64,000 nt of DNA from Megascapheus bottae (taxonomy: Eukaryota > Chordata > Mammalia > Rodentia > Geomyidae). Both the position numbers and the translations under genes were made by a program. Each line of letters starts with the position of its first letter. The first letter of the stretch is position 1. Positions 44,815 to 58,035 of this stretch are shown in pieces. Location of the stretch: the NCBI GenBank assembly GCA_024803745.1, contig JANJXV010000101.1, positions 2,101,001 through 2,165,000 on the forward strand, written 5' to 3'. The notes under the pieces were generated by a model that was not told the origin of the DNA, searched no databases, and saw only the letters and a program-made list of their open reading frames with translations.

Positions 44815-45190
44815 TGGTGGCATTTTTATTATATTTTATTGTCAGGATAATGTATAAAGGGGTTAGAGTTATATTTGTCAGACAAAGGGTGTATTACTTC
44901 TCAAACCTTGATACCCCTTCTCATGTTTTTGTCCTCCTTTCCCTCCCCCACCCCACCTAATTATCTGGTTTTCTCCCTTCCCTTCCCTGTTTCAAATAAA
45001 CAAATAAGTGTGTGTATATATAGTATGCCAGGTAACAAAGTCAGATGCATTAACCACATGAGATTCCCGAAAATGGGGGAAAAAAAGAGAAAAAGAAGCA
45101 TGTCCCACCAAAACATCCCTATCATGACAAGAGAAAACCCCAAGTTTCCTCCCATTTCTGTATCTTCAGTTTTCAGAAAAAGATGTGAAC
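44815..45190 (-). repeat. Old L1 3' end
   Basis: 'ttattatattttattgtcag' and 'cctcaaaccttgatacccct'-like text ('tctcaaaccttgatacccct') is a relative of the young L1 3' UTR, in reverse orientation. Confidence 0.7.
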
Positions 45191-46549
45191 CACAGTAGGC
45201 AAGCAATATATGTGGCCTGAATGAGCATCTATTAATAGCTTGCCAATATTAGGTTTATGTATCTGTTTAATAAAGAAATCTTAAGAATGTGTTGAATCTA
45301 AGTAACTTTATAAAGGCTCCCCATGTGCTAAGGGTCAGTACACTTATGTTTCCCATAATCCTTGACTGTATGACAACTAGCTGTCATTCACTTGAAAAAG
45401 CCGGGACGATAACAGTGACTGCAATCTCTCCACAACACTGATCTCTGTAGCACTTGTCAGATATAACTGATTTGCCAAGGTAAGCAAGAATCTAAGGCTT
45501 CATCTGGATTTTTCTATTTTCCTTTGTAATATTTATTTTCCAGAAACCTGACTTACATGGTTTCCATGGAAATGAGTGAAATGGTGAAGCACAGAGCTTT
45601 CAGAAGAGTGCCACAATGAAAGGAAAAGTTATTTTTGTTAATCATTTATTTAAAAATATTGATCAATAACACTATATAGAAGGTACTATAGAAAAAAGTT
45701 GATTGTTAAGAGTCTAATTCATATCATAGTATATAAATACTGTGAAAAGCCTATTTCAATGAATAAAGTAGACATAAGGGAAAAGTCTCTATATACTGAC
45801 TTACTGGTTTATGTAAATGAATATATTATGAATCAAGTTTAATTGGTAGATATACGTACAGATGTTTATTGTCTTAGCCTGACGTCTTATAATACATTTT
45901 CTTGATACTTTCAACTCTAAGCCTCTGCTCTTTTTCAAACTCAATATGCAGTAAACAATTAAATGGTTAGATAAATAAATGAGATAGAAATGAATTGGAC
46001 ACCTCTAAATATAAATGTTAGATGCACCCAAGAGAGGAGCAGCATTGGCTCTACTGGCTACTGGTATCAGGAAAAACAGGTACAGAGCTGTGGCACAGCA
46101 AAGCACTTACAGCAGGAAGGAGACATAAAACCAATAGCGAAGAGTCCCAGGAAACACTTGCTATCATGTCTGGCAGAGAAAAGCCTAGGGGCTATAGACT
46201 GATTCCCTCGTGAAAAGCAAACACCAAAGACAAAACTCTTTCAACACTCTATGCTATTTCTAATTACATTTTTATTATTTGGATGTTATATAGCAATTTT
46301 CTTTCCCAAATTAACTGTTTTTAAGTTGGCTTCATTCACATTATCTGCAATAGTGACAGTAATTCAGTAGAACAATGTCCTATAAAATCAGACTATGATA
46401 GTAGACTGTACTTATGAAAGTCCTTATGATTTCAAACTGAATTATTTGTTTGATGGCTATTGTCATATTAGAATGCTGCTCCTTGATTCTTCTTAATGAT
46501 TTTTACTGATATGCATGATGTATAGTTTTCTTTGTGCTCAAAAACTGCT
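45191..46549. other. 1.4 kb without a recognisable gene
   Basis: AT-rich unique-looking sequence. Short chance frames only. Confidence 0.4.
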
Positions 46550-46790
46550 TTTCTGCAGGCTCTGGGGCTTGAAGTCATGGTCTGGGTGCTGTCCCGAGCC
46601 CATTCGTGCTCAACGCTAGCTCTCTTACCACTTAAGGCACAGTGCCATTTCCACTATTACTGAACGGTTGATTGGAAAGAAGAGTCTCTCAGGCTCTTCT
46701 TCCTGGGCTAGCTTCAAACCTTGATCTTCAGATCTCAGCCTCCTAAGAAGCTTCGAGTATATTACAAACAAGCACCATCAGCATCCAGCT
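46550..46790 (-). repeat. Diverged B1+ID SINE
   Basis: Reverse complement: 'ctctggggcttgaagtcatg', 'accacttaaggcacagtgcc', 'ggctagcttcaaaccttgat', 'cagatctcagcctcctaaga'. Confidence 0.75.
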
Positions 46791-47629
46791 CCAAAACTAA
46801 TTTTAAGCAATCTTTTGTCATTTTCAGAACTGAAAGTGACAAAGACTCGGATCTAAGGTGTAACCTACTTATAGTTCACCAGCTCTCTGAACACGAGAGA
46901 TGATTCCCAAGTTACATTTTCTTAGATGATTTTAAGAATGCAAATAAACCCTCAATTTCACTCTAAATGTTTAAGGCCTGACTGGAATTCTAGAAGTCTT
47001 TTCCATAAGAAACGGAAATTTTCTTCTACCCTAGCATAAATGGGTTAAAATGCTACTTCTGAGGCCCCTACAATTACAACTTACTTGGGTTTGATACGTT
47101 CCGATTATACCTCCAAGAATATGTTATCAGGTCAATAAATAATACAAAGCACCTTTTCCTTGCTAAGAAAGGACAAGGAAAGTAACATCTTCTGGAGATA
47201 GTGAAGGTACTAGGAGATGAGGGTAATGTTCAAAGGATTATACATGGTGTTTGAAGCTACCTGCCCAACAGAATAACCAATACTACCTGGGAAGACCTGC
47301 ATTTGATCACTCAGGCCTCACTGCTCACGACCATTATTAAATATGCTCTTAGTTTCTCAGCAGGCTGCTTTGAAGTTGCCACATGGAACATTTTTCTGCA
47401 TAAAGAATTATAATTCACAAAAATGAAATGCTGATATGTAGCTACAAGATGAAAGCAGATATTAACCTGCATACCGCTCAACTGCTCACTGACCTTGGGT
47501 TAAGGTTTATTTCTATCATATATACTGCTTATCTCTTGAGAAGTTCATTTTACCAGCAGTCAGCACAGCCTTTTGACCATAGGGATGTATTAGATACAGG
47601 GGAAATAACCAAATAATACTGGATACAGT

Positions 47630-48160
47630 TATGTGTGAGCAAACCAAAAATATAAAGAATGTTTTCTGGAAACATAAGGACCTGGGAAAAATGTGTTAAG
47701 TAAAGTAAATCAGGTCCAGAGAGAAGAAAGGATGCATGTTTTCCCCTATAAGTGGAACACAAAATTAATTCATAGATATATAAGTAATCACTCTGGGGTA
47801 GTATACAAGTGTACATAAGTGTATGAATCAAACTATGATAGATTCAGGGGAAAAGTCAAAGGATAAAATTCCTTAGAAAGTCTAACTCACAGTTCAACAA
47901 AATAATGCCAGAAAATATGGAAGGAAGTATTAAGGAAAGCAGGATAAGGACAAATGAAAACAGGAAGAAGGAAGGATGCAGTTACAAAACCTAATATATG
48001 TCTTACAAAATTGGGAAAACTGAGGGAAGGTTAGGATTGAGAGGGATGGGTGGGAATGTTGAAAGGGTGACACTGATCAAGATGCAGGGTATTCATAAAT
48101 GACTTTGTTGAATGGGAACTCCTTTGTACAACTACTTTAAAATTATAAAAATTTACATTT
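47630..48160 (+). repeat. Old L1 3' end
   Basis: 'taagtaaagtaaatcaggtc' (the 'aagtgaagtaagccag' segment), 'gacactgatcaagatgcagg', 'aactcctttgtacaactact', then an A-rich end. Confidence 0.65.
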
Positions 48161-48929
48161 TAAATTTAAAAAATATTTTCTTATATAATTACTAATTTTC
48201 AAAGTTAGAATAAGTGAAAATCCTTTTCTTCAGGTATGTCATGTTTGCTGAAAAGTTGATAAGCAAAACATTCCCTGAGTCAAAATAAAATCATGAAACC
48301 ACTATGTTGTGAGTGTTCAAACAGAAAGCATGAACACAGCACAGATGTCAGTCCACAAAAGAATTCTAGACACAACTAAAAAGAGGTGTAGCAAAATGAA
48401 CTGCATTGATTCATGTTTATGAAAATCTAAGATTCCCATGAAATTCTCTAACTTGTGAGGGACAACAAGCATATCTTTAGGTAGGAGTCCAAACACAGAC
48501 ACATACGTACATTGAAAAGATCTTGTGGATCAATTATAAGCATAAGAATTTATGAAATCATGTGGAGATTTATGGAATTATCTTTAAACAATTACTAACC
48601 CTTCATCCTAAACAATTCAAAAAGGCAGTCATTAATATTTACTATGGCTAAGACTTACATAAGAAGCATAAATAAACCACATTTTTGCATTCTTATTAGG
48701 AAGCCAGATACATCAAGGGTTTATACTGCTACATCACAGAAAATAAACAATTATAATACACAACATCATTATAATAAAACACATAGCCATATGATTGTAC
48801 CAATACATGCAGGAAAGTTATGTGATATTTAAAATATAATATCAATTCATAATAAAAATAAAGAAGAACCCATATCCACATAACTATGTCCATTCATGAG
48901 GCAGTAGCTAACTTACACACTGAGGAAAA

Positions 48930-49345
48930 GCTGGGAACTTTCTTGATAAGATCTGGAACATGATAGGGAAGAACACACATTGGAGATAGGACAGCCTTTT
49001 AAATAAATGGTACTCAGAAAGTTGGAGATTTACATATCAGAAAACAACATCAAAACCACTTACAAGCCACAAAAATCAGGTCATAATATATTAAAGCCCT
49101 AAACATGAGACATAAAACTTCTACAATAGTAAATAGGAGAAATGCCTCTGTACACTGGAATAGGAAAGGACACAGTTGGATGAGACCTACAAAGCAGAGA
49201 ACACCAAAGCAAAAATTTAAAAATGGCATTACCTCAAACTAAAATGCTTCTTCCCAGCTAAGGAAATAATCAACAAAGTGAAGAGCCAATCTGAAGAATG
49301 GGGAAAAAAATCTGTCAATATATATTTGAAAATGGGTTATATATA
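48930..49345 (+). repeat. Ancient L1 ORF2 fragment
   Basis: 'ggaacatgatagggaagaac', 'gagacataaaacttctacaa' and 'aaagtgaagagccaatctga' follow the order of the distal L1 ORF2. No open frame remains. Confidence 0.6.
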
Positions 49346-52340
49346 CAGTGTGCGCGAGGAAGTCTAAACACTCAGCCAGAACAAGCAGATTCTGTTCCGA
49401 AGAAGCCAGGTCTGATTCTGCTCAAAAAAGCCAAGAGAATTTCCACAAAGAAAGTGATGCTTTTAGTAAGTCATGCTGTAAAAGAATCAGTATGGAAAGG
49501 ACTGCAACTATGAAATCCATAATTAATCTGAGAATTATGCAAAGTCCAATATTAGAAAGCAGAAGGTGAGAAAAAGTGATGTGGCAACTGTAGAGCCAGA
49601 ATTGGTTGTCTTGTTTCAAATATTTCATCAGCTAAATCAAGATATAGTGGTTTAAATACCAACTCAATTTGAAGTAGAGGTAAGTAACATTCAAGGAGCA
49701 ATCGATATGATTTTAATTGTCTACTGGGAAAGAAGAGAAAAAATTGAAATTAAGGGTATACTACTTGTTCTTTCATAAAGTGTTACCATCATCCAAGATA
49801 GGAAATAAAGGGAATTGGAAGGAAATAGTGAATTTTATTTTTACCATTTTAAGTTTTGACTCAAAGAATTAGGTGCTCTGAATTACACTGAAGTGAATCC
49901 CAGGAGATGGGTGCGGGGCAGGGGACATGTGGTTGGAAGAAGCAGCTCAAGATGATCATTGAAATTTTAACAGTACAATGTGGGAACAAGGGCAGAAGAG
50001 GAGGAAATGGCAGAAGAGAGAACCAAAGATACTAAAGGTTGACAAATAGAGAGAGATCACAATGTGGAAAGGAATGAAAGGTGTAGAAGAAAGGAAGAGA
50101 CAGGAAGTAGAATTGTTTTCTGAAAGGCAAGAAATAATTCCTTCAAGCATAAAAGTGAAAGGGCTTCTTCAGACTGTGAAAAACGGAGGGAAGTTAATTC
50201 AAAAGAGATACTAAAATTGGTCACTGGATTTAATCTATAAGCCACCAGACATATGTTGATGGCTGAATAGTGCGAAGGAAGTGGTGGTGTGGAAACTATC
50301 ATACTGCAGCGATTGAAGATGCTGGCTAAAGGAAGCCTGGCCAATCATGTTAAATATGAGTGGAGGTTTTCTGTTAAGCTGTTCCTTTTTTCCAAAGGAC
50401 AGATAAATAGGAACATCGTAGTGTGCTTGTAAATAAACATGATTTTAAACAAAATGACTACAGAGAGAAGTAGAACACATAATGCTTTAAATAGTCAACA
50501 ATTGATGCTTCATCTTAGGAAAGATCCAGCACTGTCACTTTTGCTACAGTGACACACTGAAGGTGAAGTGTATTTGAAAAGAGGAAAAAGGCAGAACTTG
50601 TATTATTACACCCTCTAATTCCCTATAAATTTGAGTCTCTTCTGGGTGGTAGAGATCAAAATATGAGGAGGAGGGGAATCATATGGCAGCAATGTGATTT
50701 CCAAATCTAGCAATTAGAATTCAAGGATAAATTGTTTGCTATTTGGGTTTGGAAATTTGTAATATTCAAATTTACCCAGAGTAACACAGTTAAAGGTGCA
50801 TGTCAACACTTGTGAGTTATTTCCTCATATCTAAATGGTTGCCATTTGCAACCACTTTCAAGTGTATTTGCTCAACAAATGCATGCTATTTGAGGAATCT
50901 ACAGTGCCCAAACCATTCAAATCTGAGAAATAGGAGCTGGCTCAACCTACTGAAAGACCGCCAGGTACTAGGTTGTATTTGTAGTCATGTGGTACTTAAG
51001 AAAATGAACCTTATTTAACCAAGAAGTCTCAGTAAAATCAAGAGCTGTTGGCTAAAATTTTGCATACACACTAGTCTTCTTTTTAATCAATGTCTTTTCA
51101 TCCTTTTAGGTGCTGTGATCTTTCCCATAAAGAAAACTTGGAAAACTATTCCCACAAAGCAGAATTAAATCACCAGTGAGAAGAATTATTCATGGAAGGA
51201 GTAAGGGTGATTACTGGAAATCATTCTGGGCCATGCTCCATACTGTCTAGTGCACTCTGGAGGGATTATTACATCCATAATCTGACTTCTTACTCAGCAG
51301 GCTATCTTACAGTTCTCTAATGGCAAAAGCTAACTTGAGAACATCTGATGGTAATGCAAATTACTCCATAAATAACAATGCAAATGAATTTTAGTTAGTG
51401 GAGAATCAATTGATTCTCCTTGTAGAATTCATAATAACCAAGACATTCATGTCATATTTGATATTGATAACTTTCTGAATTGATTAGTAAATTATTTCTT
51501 CATTTTTACATGTACTGCAGCCATATGCAGACACACATCAATTTTTCAAGTTGAATCAGACCTCATTTAAATTTTATACTGTTCCTCCATTACCAGTAAG
51601 GGAAATGAAGAATTTGGTATATTATCATATGTTAAACTTTTAACACAGTCATGAATTCTGTTTCTAAAACACCGAGTAGTTGGGCAATTGAAATAAGCAC
51701 ACTTTTAAGACCAGCACAAAATTTTTTCCTACAGTACTTACAATTAAACCTCATTTTAGTAACATCACAATATTAGTGAAAAAAGTCTTAGTCTCTCTTT
51801 CAGATAGATATACTAATTAAGTATATTCACTTCATCAAACAAAATAGTGGGATTAGATCAATGCTGTGCATATTTGTACAAATAATATAACCTTCACTTT
51901 TTGTGAGGAAAGGAATGCTCTACCAAATGAGGACTAGTTAAAATGTGGAAGAATATACCCTTGGTCGTGGTGTAGCTATTTTTACAATGAAACCTGAACT
52001 TTCTCTAACAAGTTCCCTGGGGACTTAAGAGAAAAACACATTGAAATAGAGAATATAAATTTTAGCACAAAATTACATGGACTAACTTTAGACTTTAGAG
52101 TAAATATTCACATTGTATACAACAGGACTGAATTTCTCATGAATAAAATATACAAAATTATCAATACTTAATTTTGTCTAGAAAGTAAAACGCATAATTG
52201 CCCAAACATTTCTCACTGGGTTTTAAAATGTACATGATACTTCAGATGATGACAGTTTTTGGTATTGGAAATGATTATACAATAAATTCTAACTGGTCTG
52301 AAAAAAAAGAAAGTAAAGTGCAGAGGAAAGCAATTCATGA
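49346..52340. other. 3 kb AT-rich DNA without a recognisable gene
   Basis: No ORF above about 95 codons, no SINE, no microsatellite. Probably old unique or decayed repeat sequence. Confidence 0.45.
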
Positions 52341-52341
52341 G

Positions 52342-52400
52342 GGGCCGAGAGCATGGCCTAGTGGTTGAGTGTTTCTCTAACATTCATGAAGCCCTGGGTC
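52342..52400 (+). repeat. Truncated tRNA/ID-like SINE
   Basis: 'ggggccgagagcatggccta' 'gtggttgagtgtttctctaa' then 'catgaagccctgggtc' breaks off after the first unit, with no A-tail. Confidence 0.7.
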
Positions 52401-52521
52401 ATTGAGTCATTGCTGCTATAGTGCTTGGATCTAATATCCATATATTAAGGATACTATATGCCTTTTGTTCCTTTGGTCTTGACTTATCTCAATCAAAATG
52501 ATTTGCTCTAATATGTTTCTT

Positions 52522-53021
52522 TTTTACTATTTTTATTGTAATTGATAAAAGGGTTACATGATATTGTGCATTAATTCACATACATTGATACACTTTCACA
52601 TGTCTTGGTCCACATTACCCTCCCCCCCACCCCCCATCTTGGTTTTCCCCCCTTCCCTATCCAATTTCAAATAACCAAATACAAATATATCCAATATATC
52701 AGATTACAAAGTGAGGTACTATAATAATATGATATAACCAAGGGACAGCAAAAGAGATGAGAGATAACATAGTACATTAAGGACAACAATCATTCATTAT
52801 ATGGCTTTTGTTTCAATATCATGGAGGTCCTTTCAATTAGCTTCATACTATATGGCCTTTTGTATCAAGGTTTTGCTCTATTACAAATCTCTGCTTGTAG
52901 AGCCCAAGGTTTCTACTGATTATGACAAATGAGGGAAACCATTGAGCCTAAGTTCCTTTGAGTCTGGCTTACTTCACTTAATATGACTTTTTCTAAGTCT
53001 TTCCATTTCATAACAAATAGG
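52522..53021 (-). mobile_element. L1 3' UTR insertion
   Basis: T-rich start, 'ttattgtaattgataaaagg', through 'ctggcttacttcacttaata' and 'tctaagtctttccatttcat'. The flanks 'tctaatatgtttctt' (52507-52521) and 'tctaatctgtttctt' (53022-53036) are a 15-bp duplication with one difference. Confidence 0.92.
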
Positions 53022-53074
53022 TCTAATCTGTTTCTTAAAGAGAAAATAAACGGGTTTACTGGGCTGTTGTTTTC

Positions 53075-53300
53075 AGTTTTTTAATAGGTGGGTCCTGCTT
53101 GAAGTAAGGCCTGGTTGCTGTCTATGAGCTTTTCATTCAAGGTTAGTGCTTGAGCCACAACCCCAGTTCTGGTTTTTTTTCTGGAAGAGATAATAGTCTT
53201 ATGGATTTGCTGCTGGGATGGCATTTAACCACAATCCTCAGATCTCAGCTTCCTGAGTAGCTACGATTACAGGTATAAGCCAGTGGCACCTGACTTAAAC
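53075..53300 (-). repeat. Diverged B1+ID SINE
   Basis: 'cttgagccacaaccccagtt', 'atttaaccacaatcctcaga', 'cttcctgagtagctacgatt' in reverse complement. Confidence 0.75.
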
Positions 53301-54584
53301 AAGTTTTAATCTAAATTTTACGTATTTTATATAACTAAACATAATGGCATTTCCAACAAGAAAAGTCAAAAGTCTTATTAAGCAATGCTTTGCATACTGT
53401 TACATCTATAACTAACCATGATTTAATTTCAGGTAATCATATTCTCAAAAGATCAGTTACTTTATAAATATTGCTGTAAATTAAAAGAAGTGGGAGTCAA
53501 AGAAGAGAAACAATCCAATAGTCAAGGCACAGAAACCGTAAATTCCCTTTGTTCAATTTAAGAGAACCTGGAAAACATGCAATTTTATAACATAAGCCCT
53601 CCTGAAAAAGTTAACATTTTTGAACCTACTAATTAACGCTGATACTTAGTGCAAGCTGTATAAAATTGTTAAGAATTAATTAACTAATATAGTCTAAATA
53701 GGATCTCATTATGAACTGTAAAAACACAGAGAGGAACCTGCAAAAATTGCCTGAGGCTTTTCAAATGTAAGAGTGATAATAAGTAATCACAGAAAGAAAG
53801 TTTCCTTAAATTAGTCGATTTATATTTTAGATTTGGGCAAGAAAGTTATTTTTAACATTATTCTAAAAGCTTCAATATTTTAAAATAGAAAGAAGTCAAT
53901 GCATTTTAATCATCTACTGTGAAATGCCCAGAAGTGAAGTTGTTCATAGATATCTGCAAAAAAATTAGACTCCTGAATATGCTAGAAGACCAACAATGAC
54001 ATGAGGCAAGAGGTATTCTTAACAGAGCTGCCAGGTCTTTGCAAAGGCTAAGTCAGATGCTACCATGGCTGTGTCCAAAATCCAGGCATGCATAGTCTCT
54101 CTTCATTCAGTCAAAGCCAAACTCCCGGAAGAGAGTGTCAAGACCTTCTGTTATCTGCAAGCATAGCAGCAGCCCTGCCTGCCTCCTCTCTGATCCCATC
54201 TCCTCCTCGCCCTTCACTCCCACCAAGTGCAGTGGTGTACATACTTGATGTTACTTCAGGGTGGCAGGTGATCTCTAACATGAAACAGCTCAGATCATCA
54301 CTTTCCTCTGCCTGTGTGTTTCTCCCTGATGGTCACCAAACCCCCAACCTGCACACTTTGCTCATAGGTCACTTTCTCAAAGACCACTCAGCCACTGCTA
54401 CCCTGCCTCATGCATTTTCAATCCTTATTCCTGTTTGAACTTTTCTCCTTTTATCCTTCTGATGTCATGTTCCTATGTGCAATATAATTTACTACTTTAT
54501 TATGCTGAGTATTTATTATCTGGTTCCCTCTACAATATAAGCACTGGAGACTGTCCTAAAAGCTGGATGTAAATTTACAATGAA
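53301..54584. other. 1.3 kb without a recognisable gene
   Basis: AT-rich up to 54000, then a slightly GC-richer patch holding a 116-codon frame (54088-54438) with no recognisable motif. Confidence 0.4.
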
Positions 54585-54745
54585 GTTTTTAAATTGTATT
54601 TTATTATCAGGATAAAGTATAGAGGGATTGCAGTTACATACATCGGGTATGGGGTACATTACTTCTCAAACCTTGATAACCCCTTCTCATATTTTTGTAC
54701 CCCTTCCTCTTCCTCCATCCCTTCCCAATCATCTCCTAACCAGGA
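54585..54745 (-). repeat. Old L1 3' end
   Basis: 'ttgtattttattatcaggat' ... 'acttctcaaaccttgataac', same family as 44815-45190. Confidence 0.7.
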
Positions 54746-56039
54746 ATTGTTAATGCTAAGTGATATTTAAAGGCTATGATATACCTACTCTTTTTAGACA
54801 ACTGATGTTTTCAAATCATTTGGAATAAATAAATTCATTCAACTTCTTTTCAGACTTCTGGTGAGTACCAGAAAGGATTTACTAATGGATATTTAGCTTC
54901 CTAACATGGCACAAGCATTCAATAAGGTACCAACTAAACTGGAATTATAGTAAAATCACCTTCAGTAGCATGAATCATAAGTAATGATTGACAACAGATA
55001 ACTACCAAGGCTTTTTTTCTACAAGAGCCTATAAATGATCTCAATCTGTCTCTTAGAAGAAACAAACACCAATAATATCAGTGGAGATAGGAAGGTTGGG
55101 GCAGAAAAGCAACCCAGAAAAAAACTCAAACTCTTAGAAAGGAAAAAAAAATAACTAAAGCAGAAAGGGCCAGGGACATGATTCAAATAGTATAGCACAC
55201 ACAACTCTGTCCTCAAAAATCATGAGTACAGTATTTATCTTTCATTAATTCACACAATAGAGTTGCTAAAACTTTTTATAGGTACTGGCTTTATGAAAAT
55301 TATTTAGTACAAAGTGAGGGTCAAGATTTAAAGACATTGCCTAAGCTACCAGAGCTTTGAAAATATCTGAACACTGCACAGATAAATATTAAGGTTATTC
55401 TGTGAAGGATAAGGGGATACCTGGTATGCTATGACAGCTCATAAGTGATGATGAACCTTCACTGAAACACTGATTCATGAAGACACTTTGGGCAGTAGTG
55501 CTCCCTGTAACTACTACTCTGGCTGTTTCTTTCACTTCTTTCTAAGGCTAAATAATTCCTAGAATTTCATGCCCTGTCTTCAAGTGAAATTAAATGTAGA
55601 ATACTACAGCAGTGCTTTTACTTGGGAACTTGTGGCAAACACATTTGTCCAGCCTTGTCCAACAAACAGAGGAGGGACACTGGCATAGCAACTCAGGCTT
55701 AGGGAGAACCTAAGCATGACATTTAGAAAAATATTTGTGAAAAAGAAGGGTTTTGTTTCCACAGCAACCAACTTTCTTAGTCTTCTGAGCTCTACTAAAA
55801 ATAAAACAAATGAAAGCTGGTAAGAGAAACAGAGTAAGGTCTAATGTAGAATGGCACACAAAGCAAAAATAAAGGACGCTGAAGCCAAGTTCATTGGAAG
55901 AAGCATAGCAAATCCTCAGTTAATCATGAGTGTCCTAATCTGGTCATGACCCTTTAAATCTTCATTTCTTTATTTTTTGGTAACTACTGGCCGTGAGATT
56001 CTTCTCTTTCCATAAAGCAGAGCCTCCAGAATTTATTCA
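54746..56039. other. 1.3 kb without a recognisable gene
   Basis: AT-rich. A weak ID-like remnant at about 55165-55235 ('tgattcaaatagtatagcac'). Confidence 0.35.
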
Positions 56040-56400
56040 TCTTGTACAATTGGGTTTCAGTGCCCAGGATCAGTAACTCTCTTGCCTCTGTTCTCGGCTA
56101 CCCATCACCGCAACACCGTGAGGCTATTTTAGGTAACTTGTACAAGTCTTTGTTGTCTTGTGATGAGGTTACTTTGCTTAACACAACATCTTCAGAATTC
56201 ATCCCTACAGCTGCCTGTGGTTGAACTCCCTTCTTTTCTAGGGTTCAACAATACCCAATTTTGTGTATATAACACATATACTTTGTCCATTTACCTGTGG
56301 TTGAGCCCTTACCACTTCTTGAGTATGGTGCACAGTGCTTCAATCAACATTGGGATTTGGGTTTTCTTTGAGGTATCTTAACTTACCCTTTAGTAACAAG
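56040..56400 (-). repeat. Ancient L1 fragment
   Basis: 'ggttactttgcttaacacaa', 'actttgtccatttacctgtg' and 'gtgcacagtgcttcaatcaa' are the distal L1 ORF2 in reverse complement, heavily mutated. Confidence 0.65.
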
Positions 56401-56768
56401 TCAATGCCTGGCCTCATAAAATGAATTTGTTTTAGTTTTTGAAGTAACTAAAGAGTCATTATTGATTCTCCTTTAAATGTTTGGTATGGTTCATCAGTGA
56501 AATGTAATGGTTTAAGCTTTTCTCCTAAATGACTGTATGTCATTTCTACATTCCATTTCTTCATGATTAAATGCATAAGTGTTTTATGTTTGTAGGACTG
56601 TTTCCCAGTTCCCCTAGGTCAATTATTTTTCTTTCAGATAATTGTTATAAATTCTAATGGTCCTTTCTCTTTCTGAAGCATCCATTGTAATACCTCCTCT
56701 CTTTTTATCTAAATTTATTTATTTTTATATTGTTTATTTCTTAGTATAGATGAAGAACTTTAATTTTT

Positions 56769-56964
56769 CTTTTTTTTGCCAGTCCTGGGCTTGAGCTCAG
56801 GGCCTGAGCACTGTCCTTGGACTTTCTCAAGGGTAGAGGTCTATCACTTGAGCCTCAGCACCACTTCCAGCTTTTTTCTATGTATGTGGTACGGAGGAAT
56901 CGAACCCGGGTCTTCATGAATGCTAGGCAAGCACTTTAACCACTAGGCCAAACTCCCGGCCCCT
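56769..56964 (-). mobile_element. Double tRNA/ID-like SINE
   Basis: Reverse complement, complete: 'ttttttgccagtcctgggct', 'aggaatcgaacccgggtctt', 'aggccaaactcccggcccct'. A 17-bp duplication 'gaagaactttaattttt' / 'gaaggactttaattttt' (56752-56768, 56965-56981) has one mismatch. Confidence 0.93.
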
Positions 56965-57174
56965 GAAGGACTTTAATTTTTATAAGAAATAATTATTAGT
57001 TCACTGATTTTTGTCTTTACTGATTTTCCATTTTCTTTGTTTCTATTGTTGTTTTGGTTCTACATTAAATACTAATTTCTGCAAACTAGACTTCATTTGT
57101 CCTTTTTTTTCAATGTCATTATAATGTGTAATGTATAATATTAGGTTACTTATTTGAAACACTTCTTGTTTCTT

Positions 57175-57460
57175 TTTGACTGTCCTGGGTTTTGAACTCA
57201 AGGTTTTATGTTTGCTAAGAAGGTGCTCGGTCACTTGAACCAAAACTCCAGATCTATGTTGCAGTTATTTTTAAGATAGAGCCTCAGTGATGGACCTTGA
57301 TACTCCTGTTCACTCTTCTCAGACTAGCTGGACTACTAGCACATGCCGCCATTCCCAGCACCTGTTGAAGTGGGATCTCATGAAAGCTTCTGCCTATACT
57401 AAATTCTGATTTTCCAGATCTCTGCCTCCTGTACAGCTGGGGTGATAGGTGTGTGCAATT
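57175..57460 (-). repeat. Old B1+ID SINE
   Basis: 'gtcctgggttttgaactcaa', 'cggtcacttgaaccaaaact' and B1-like 'cagatctctgcctcctgtac' in reverse complement. Confidence 0.6.
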
Positions 57461-57834
57461 GGTTATGAGAGATCTTATGACCTTTCTCCCTCCAGGATGA
57501 CCTTCAATGGCCTGGGCAGTTTTGCTTTATATATTTACTCTTATGATAGTGATTATGTATTTACAACTATTATGATTTCTTGGTGAATTGGAACTTACAT
57601 AACTATATATTGTTTCTGTTTATGTCTTAGAACAATTTTTACTGAAATTCTACTCTGTATGATATAAATATAGCCACTTCATTCTTTTTTTTGCTTGCCT
57701 TTATCATGGGATGTCTATTCTTTTCCTTCACTTTCAGCCCACACATGCCCTTAAATGTAAAGTAAGTTACTTATAGCCAACATATAGTTTGATTTTAAGC
57801 TACACGTGCACATGCACAAATACATATAAAATTT

Positions 57835-58035
57835 TTGAACTCAGGCACGCTTACTTGAATTACGTGGTTGGCCAGAACTCTACCATTTAAGTCAGTACAG
57901 CCCTGCTCTTTGCTTGTTATTTTACAGATGTGGTCTAGAAAACTCCTCACTGACTGGCCTTGGACCACAATCCTTCGGATCTCAACCTGCTGAGTAACTA
58001 TGATTACAGGCCTGACACACCAGTCTCCAAACTCA
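57835..58035 (-). repeat. Old B1+ID SINE
   Basis: 'tttgaactcaggcacgctta', 'ctaccatttaagtcagtaca', 'ggaccacaatccttcggatc', 'caacctgctgagtaactatg'. Confidence 0.65.
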
